From NCBI GenBank assembly GCA_012798865.1, contig JAAZMK010000014.1, positions 1-15,522 on the forward strand: a stretch of DNA of 15,522 nt, written 5' to 3'. This stretch comes from Clostridiaceae bacterium (GTDB lineage Bacteria; Bacillota; Clostridia; Saccharofermentanales; DTU023). The notes below the pieces were generated by a model. The model was not told the DNA's origin. It saw only the letters and a program-made list of their open reading frames with translations, and did no database searches. Shown here in pieces: positions 14,552 to 15,522 of the stretch. The first letter of the stretch is position 1. Each line of letters begins with the position of its first letter. The position numbers and the translations under genes were made by a program.

Positions 14552-15046
14552 TTATACATCAAGAACCGCCGACGCGATACAAAAACACTGGATCGCTTCG
14601 CCGCGTCCAAAGGTCGTCAATTCCTCACCGGATGTCGCCGTGATGGCGACGTGATCGATCGAAAGACCAGTTAAATTCGCGATGCGCTCGCGCATCGGGT
14701 CGATGTATTGCGCCAAGTGCGGTCTCTTCGCTTCGATAGAAAACGAGAGATGCGTAAGGCGCATACCGCGGAGCTCTTGAAGGGCTCTCTCGACATAAGC
14801 GGAACTGTCCGTGATGCCGCGCTTGGTCATCTCATCGGCGACGGCGCCGAGAATGCGCACACCTGTAAGTCCCGAAATCGCGTTTGTCAGTGCATGGAGC
14901 ACGACGTCGGCATCGCTGTTCCCCTCAAGAGCAGGATATCCCGGGATTGACAGACCTCCGAGCATGAGCACTCTACCGCTCACCGCCATCTTATCCTCTG
15001 ACATGAAACGATGGCTATCCTGCCCTATAGCTGAAATCGATATCAC
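14552..15046 (-). CDS. ispF: Divergent IspF-like protein (2-C-methyl-D-erythritol 2,4-cyclodiphosphate synthase family)
   Basis: IspF cyclises CDP-methylerythritol 2-phosphate in the MEP isoprenoid pathway as a trimer with one zinc per active site. The 164-residue product has the zinc ligands in family context: D10 and H12 in IGQDSHRF, and H51 in GNSDADVVLHA (42-52). It also has LMLGGLSIP (27-35) and a TAT-GEEL-TFGRGEAI C-terminal motif (136-152). Differences from standard IspF are N43 where the usual GHSDAD has His, and a replaced loop: LGAVADEMTKRGITD (66-80) stands where most enzymes have LGDIG..FPDTD. It is therefore either a divergent IspF or a paralogue with another substrate. The start is GTG 15046, with AAGGGG (15055-15060) eight bases upstream. 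It follows the methyltransferase gene by 34 bases and is probably co-transcribed. Confidence 0.82.
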   Translation of the reverse strand: MISISAIGQDSHRFMSEDKMAVSGRVLMLGGLSIPGYPALEGNSDADVVLHALTNAISGLTGVRILGAVADEMTKRGITDSSAYVERALQELRGMRLTHLSFSIEAKRPHLAQYIDPMRERIANLTGLSIDHVAITATSGEELTTFGRGEAIQCFCIASAVLDV

Positions 15047-15080
15047 GAGTAGTACCCCTTCTGTTCAATATTAATCGCAC

Positions 15081-15522
15081 TTACAGCGACTTTTGAAAAC
15101 TTGACACGCTTGCCTTGATCACATGATAACCTTTGCCGCGATTGATCGTCTCCACATGTTCAAAAATCCGCGCCAGTTCACGTGAAGCTGATGCCGCGCC
15201 CTGCTTGACGCGAATGACAATATAGAGTCGCCCCTCCGGTTCACTCAAGTGCTCTCTTGCATCTGAAAAAAGCCGGTAAACCGTTTCTTTCCCCGCTCTG
15301 ATCGGCGGATTCAATATGATGACATCATAGAGCGGCGCCCCCTGCAACGGCACGCCATCGGCTTGGAAAAAAGTGACATTCTCAATGCGATTCAAGCGAG
15401 CATTCTTATGTGCGATTGCAACTGCTCGCTCATTGATATCGGTGCCTGTCACCGAAAAGGAAGAACGGAGTTTCGCCAGTACGATCGCCATCACGCCGAT
15501 CCCCGTTCCGAGATCGAGTACG
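15081..15522 (-). CDS. RsmC/YbxB-type class I SAM-dependent methyltransferase, 5' end cut by window edge
   Basis: This is the C-terminal part of a Rossmann-fold methyltransferase whose frame stays open to the right edge. The first visible residues are VLDLGTGIG, the SAM-binding motif I, so the GTG at 15494 is internal. TGTDINERAVAIAHKNARLN supplies the second strand and its acidic ribose-binding residue. LNPPIRAGK (about 15288-15314) is the catalytic-site motif of the RsmC/YbxB family, whose E. coli member methylates a guanine N2 in 16S rRNA. N-terminal residues outside the window would separate it from other N2-guanine methyltransferases. It lies 34 bases upstream of the ispF-like gene in the same direction. 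Confidence 0.85.
   Translation of the reverse strand, partial: VLDLGTGIGVMAIVLAKLRSSFSVTGTDINERAVAIAHKNARLNRIENVTFFQADGVPLQGAPLYDVIILNPPIRAGKETVYRLFSDAREHLSEPEGRLYIVIRVKQGAASASRELARIFEHVETINRGKGYHVIKASVSSFQKSL

Noticed and set aside
1..15522. CRISPR arrays, tRNA or rRNA genes, insertion sequences, phage or toxin-antitoxin genes.
   Set aside because: I saw no regularly spaced repeats, cloverleaf-like genes, transposase motifs or paired small defence genes. All long coding space is accounted for by housekeeping genes.

Overview
The window looks like chromosomal housekeeping DNA from a Gram-positive bacterium of the phylum Bacillota, probably a clostridial lineage with roughly even base composition. 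The evidence is the gene set itself: RqcH of the NFACT family, an LCP cell-wall ligase, RNase J, one bifunctional Rel enzyme, QueH in place of QueG, and strong AGGAGG-type ribosome binding sites. Half of the twelve genes whose start can be judged appear to begin with GTG or TTG. I cannot name a genus.

Layout, left to right. (1) The 3' two thirds of rqcH (+) enters from the left edge. (2) A leftward block, LCP ligase - ruvC - ruvA - ruvB - queH, occupies 1109-5199. It combines Holliday-junction processing with a queuosine tRNA modification gene. Its last gene meets rqcH tail to tail with no spare base. An intrinsic terminator lies inside the block between ruvA and ruvB, and queH is translationally coupled to ruvB. 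(3) rpsT (S20, leftward, GTG start, own promoter and terminator) lies back to back with the RNase J gene (rightward). (4) A second leftward block, rpsU, terminator, recJ, rel, occupies 7468-12266. recJ and rel overlap by four bases, and the end of rel overlaps the end of the RNase J gene by four bases on opposite strands. (5) A rightward gene for a DUF2207-like exported membrane protein of unknown function follows. (6) An AT-rich convergent gap comes next. (7) A leftward pair closes the window: an RsmC/YbxB-type methyltransferase, cut by the right edge, and a divergent IspF-like protein.

The genes fall into translation and ribosome quality control (rpsT, rpsU, rqcH, queH, the RsmC-like methyltransferase), RNA turnover and stringent response (RNase J, rel), DNA recombination and repair (ruvABC, recJ), and envelope or isoprenoid functions (LCP, DUF2207, ispF-like). 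Three clear intrinsic terminators and two good promoters were found, all on the minus strand. I saw no tRNA, rRNA, CRISPR array, transposon, phage gene or defence cassette.

I did not find a convincing new system. The items most worth a second look are: the divergent IspF-like protein; the orphan DUF2207-like protein; a predicted leaderless transcript for the LCP gene with an altered RD motif in its product; an extra three-cysteine tail on QueH; the terminator between ruvA and ruvB; and the two tail-to-tail gene pairs with no space for a terminator.
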